Part shown: piece after piece, positions 63,554-64,000 of the stretch
How positions within the stretch are numbered: position 1 is the stretch's first letter
How the letters are laid out: each line of letters begins with the position of its first letter
Source of the DNA: Baia soyae
Lineage (GTDB): Bacteria; Bacillota; Bacilli; Thermoactinomycetales; Thermoactinomycetaceae
Length of the DNA: 64,000 bases
Assembly (NCBI RefSeq): GCF_004341445.1
Contig: NZ_SLXV01000005.1
Span: 45,328 to 109,327, forward strand
Direction of reading: 5' to 3'
Notes under the pieces: model-generated
Databases searched by the model: none
Seen by the model: the letters and a program-made list of their open reading frames with translations, nothing else
What the model was told of the DNA's origin: nothing
Program-made: the position numbers and the translations under genes

Positions 63554-63820
63554 TTATTCCTCACCTGCCAATTCCCCGAAAGTAACGAGCCTGATCGGAG
63601 TTCGATAAGATAATGGTTCGACTCCTTTGTCAGCACGATAATCTTTCTTACTTAGCCATAGATTGACCAGCTGACGACATACCCTTCCCTGACAAGCTCC
63701 CATCGTAGCCCTCGTTTTCATCTTCAGTTGACGAGATGTGATCGCTCCTGAGAGATAGGCATCCTCCAATTGTTTGACCGTTACTTCCTCACATCTGCAA
63801 ACAATGAACCCTTCATTCAT
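63554..63820 (-). CDS. BFD-like [2Fe-2S] protein
   Basis: The product is an 88-residue protein with CRCEEV at residues 8-13 and TMGACQGRVCR later, i.e. a CxC...CxxxxC pattern of bacterioferritin-associated ferredoxin-like domains. Such small proteins are part of many D-amino-acid or opine dehydrogenase complexes. It is the first intact gene of the hydroxyproline operon; GGGGTGAG precedes the ATG. Confidence 0.88.
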   Translation of the reverse strand: MNEGFIVCRCEEVTVKQLEDAYLSGAITSRQLKMKTRATMGACQGRVCRQLVNLWLSKKDYRADKGVEPLSYRTPIRLVTFGELAGEE

Positions 63821-63850
63821 CTACTCACCCCATCGTTACCCGTTTGCTCA

Positions 63851-63908
63851 TTAATCAAATTTGCTAATATTCCGTTCAATATGGTTCTCCATCCGCTTTT
63901 GTGCTAAT
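63851..63908 (-). pseudogene. Possible 3' end of a gene cut by the group II intron
   Basis: Between the intron end and the BFD gene, one minus-strand frame reads about 18 codons, ...AQKRMENHIERNISKFD, to a TAA at 63851-63853. The composition looks protein-like, for example the end of a transporter or regulator, but it is too short to name. A second frame also stays open and meets the BFD start as ATGA, so the evidence is weak. Confidence 0.3.
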
Positions 63909-64000
63909 CGAGTAGGAGGGGGTGATTAACCCCCGACCTCTCACACCACCTAGCATGCGGTTCCGCACTAGGCGGTTCACTTAAGTCTGACGAATCCAAT
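63909..64000 (-). mobile_element. Class C group II intron, 3' end (domains V and VI)
   Basis: On the minus strand the window begins inside a group II intron. Domain V is the 34-base hairpin ACCGCCTAG-TGCG-GAAC-CGCA-TG-CTAGGTGGT, with the two-base bulge and tetraloop, and a CGC triad as in class C. Domain VI follows as GAGGTCGGGGG / CCCCCTCCT with the TTAATCA loop. The end CTACTCGAT near 63908 is the usual 3' junction. The reverse-transcriptase ORF would lie beyond 64000. Confidence 0.85.

Overview
The window looks like chromosomal DNA of an endospore-forming Gram-positive bacterium of the order Bacillales. The support is a spoIIA operon (dacF, spoIIAA, spoIIAB, sigF), spoVA genes, spoIIM, spmA/spmB, gerW, scpA/scpB, the res cytochrome-c operon, mecA and fur, together with strong AGGAGG-type ribosome binding sites, TTG and GTG starts, two T-box leaders and an FMN riboswitch. 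Gene content and gene order would fit the Thermoactinomycetaceae or a neighbouring family, but that placement is inference. I see no rRNA, tRNA, CRISPR array or prophage.

Layout. 0-1.8 kb: end of a siderophore ABC importer with a trilactone-type esterase. 1.9-4.2 kb: asparaginase and an AzgA-like purine permease. 4.2-7.9 kb (minus): YpdA-like reductase, glutamate dehydrogenase, MecA and a small membrane protein. 8-9 kb: ferredoxin and pyrophosphatase. 9.1-13.5 kb: a serine T-box leader followed by a class V aminotransferase, serA, an SDR enzyme and an unknown protein. 13.5-14.9 kb: a CPA2 cation/proton antiporter with an unusual leader. 15-17.5 kb: a TetR-controlled operon of a flavin monooxygenase and a stand-alone RibD-type reductase. 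17.6-34.1 kb (minus): a TetR remnant, EamA transporter, resBCDE, rluB, spmAB-dacB, gerW-ytfI, scpAB, a riboflavin operon under an FMN riboswitch but without ribD, and ctaA. 34.2-40.5 kb (minus): a coiled-coil protein with a probable frameshift, spoVAA-AB-AEB-AEA without spoVAC or spoVAD, a polysaccharide deacetylase, and sigF-spoIIAB-spoIIAA-dacF. 40.6-45.4 kb: a Fur-regulated iron-siderophore importer with an FhuF-like reductase. 45.5-54.8 kb: nucleoside salvage (pdp, two tandem purine nucleoside phosphorylases, phosphopentomutase), YqzK-like protein, ald, fur, spoIIM, a membrane protein, an internally deleted endonuclease Q, nudF and a divergent MciZ-like small gene. 54.8-56.9 kb: phenylalanine hydroxylase behind a T-box that probably reads tyrosine. 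57-63.8 kb: a trans-4-hydroxy-L-proline degradation operon. The right edge is the 3' end of a class C group II intron.

How the genes work together. The order fur - yqzK - drm - punA - dacF - spoIIA - sigF - spoVA is the conserved Bacillus block, here opened by inserted modules (ald, the iron importer, the deacetylase) and missing xerD at its usual place. The hydroxyproline operon encodes a full route: epimerase, three-part FAD/Fe-S dehydrogenase, deaminase and 2-oxoglutarate semialdehyde dehydrogenase. Its product 2-oxoglutarate can exchange with glutamate through the glutamate dehydrogenase at 5-6.6 kb. Two iron-siderophore systems, Fur itself and tandem Fur boxes mark an iron-responsive theme.

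Most worth a second look: the internally deleted EndoQ gene, the TetR palindrome operon, the antiporter leader hairpin with its small ORF, the long stem-loop inside the hydroxyproline operon, the group II intron edge with a truncated gene beside it, and the MciZ-like gene.
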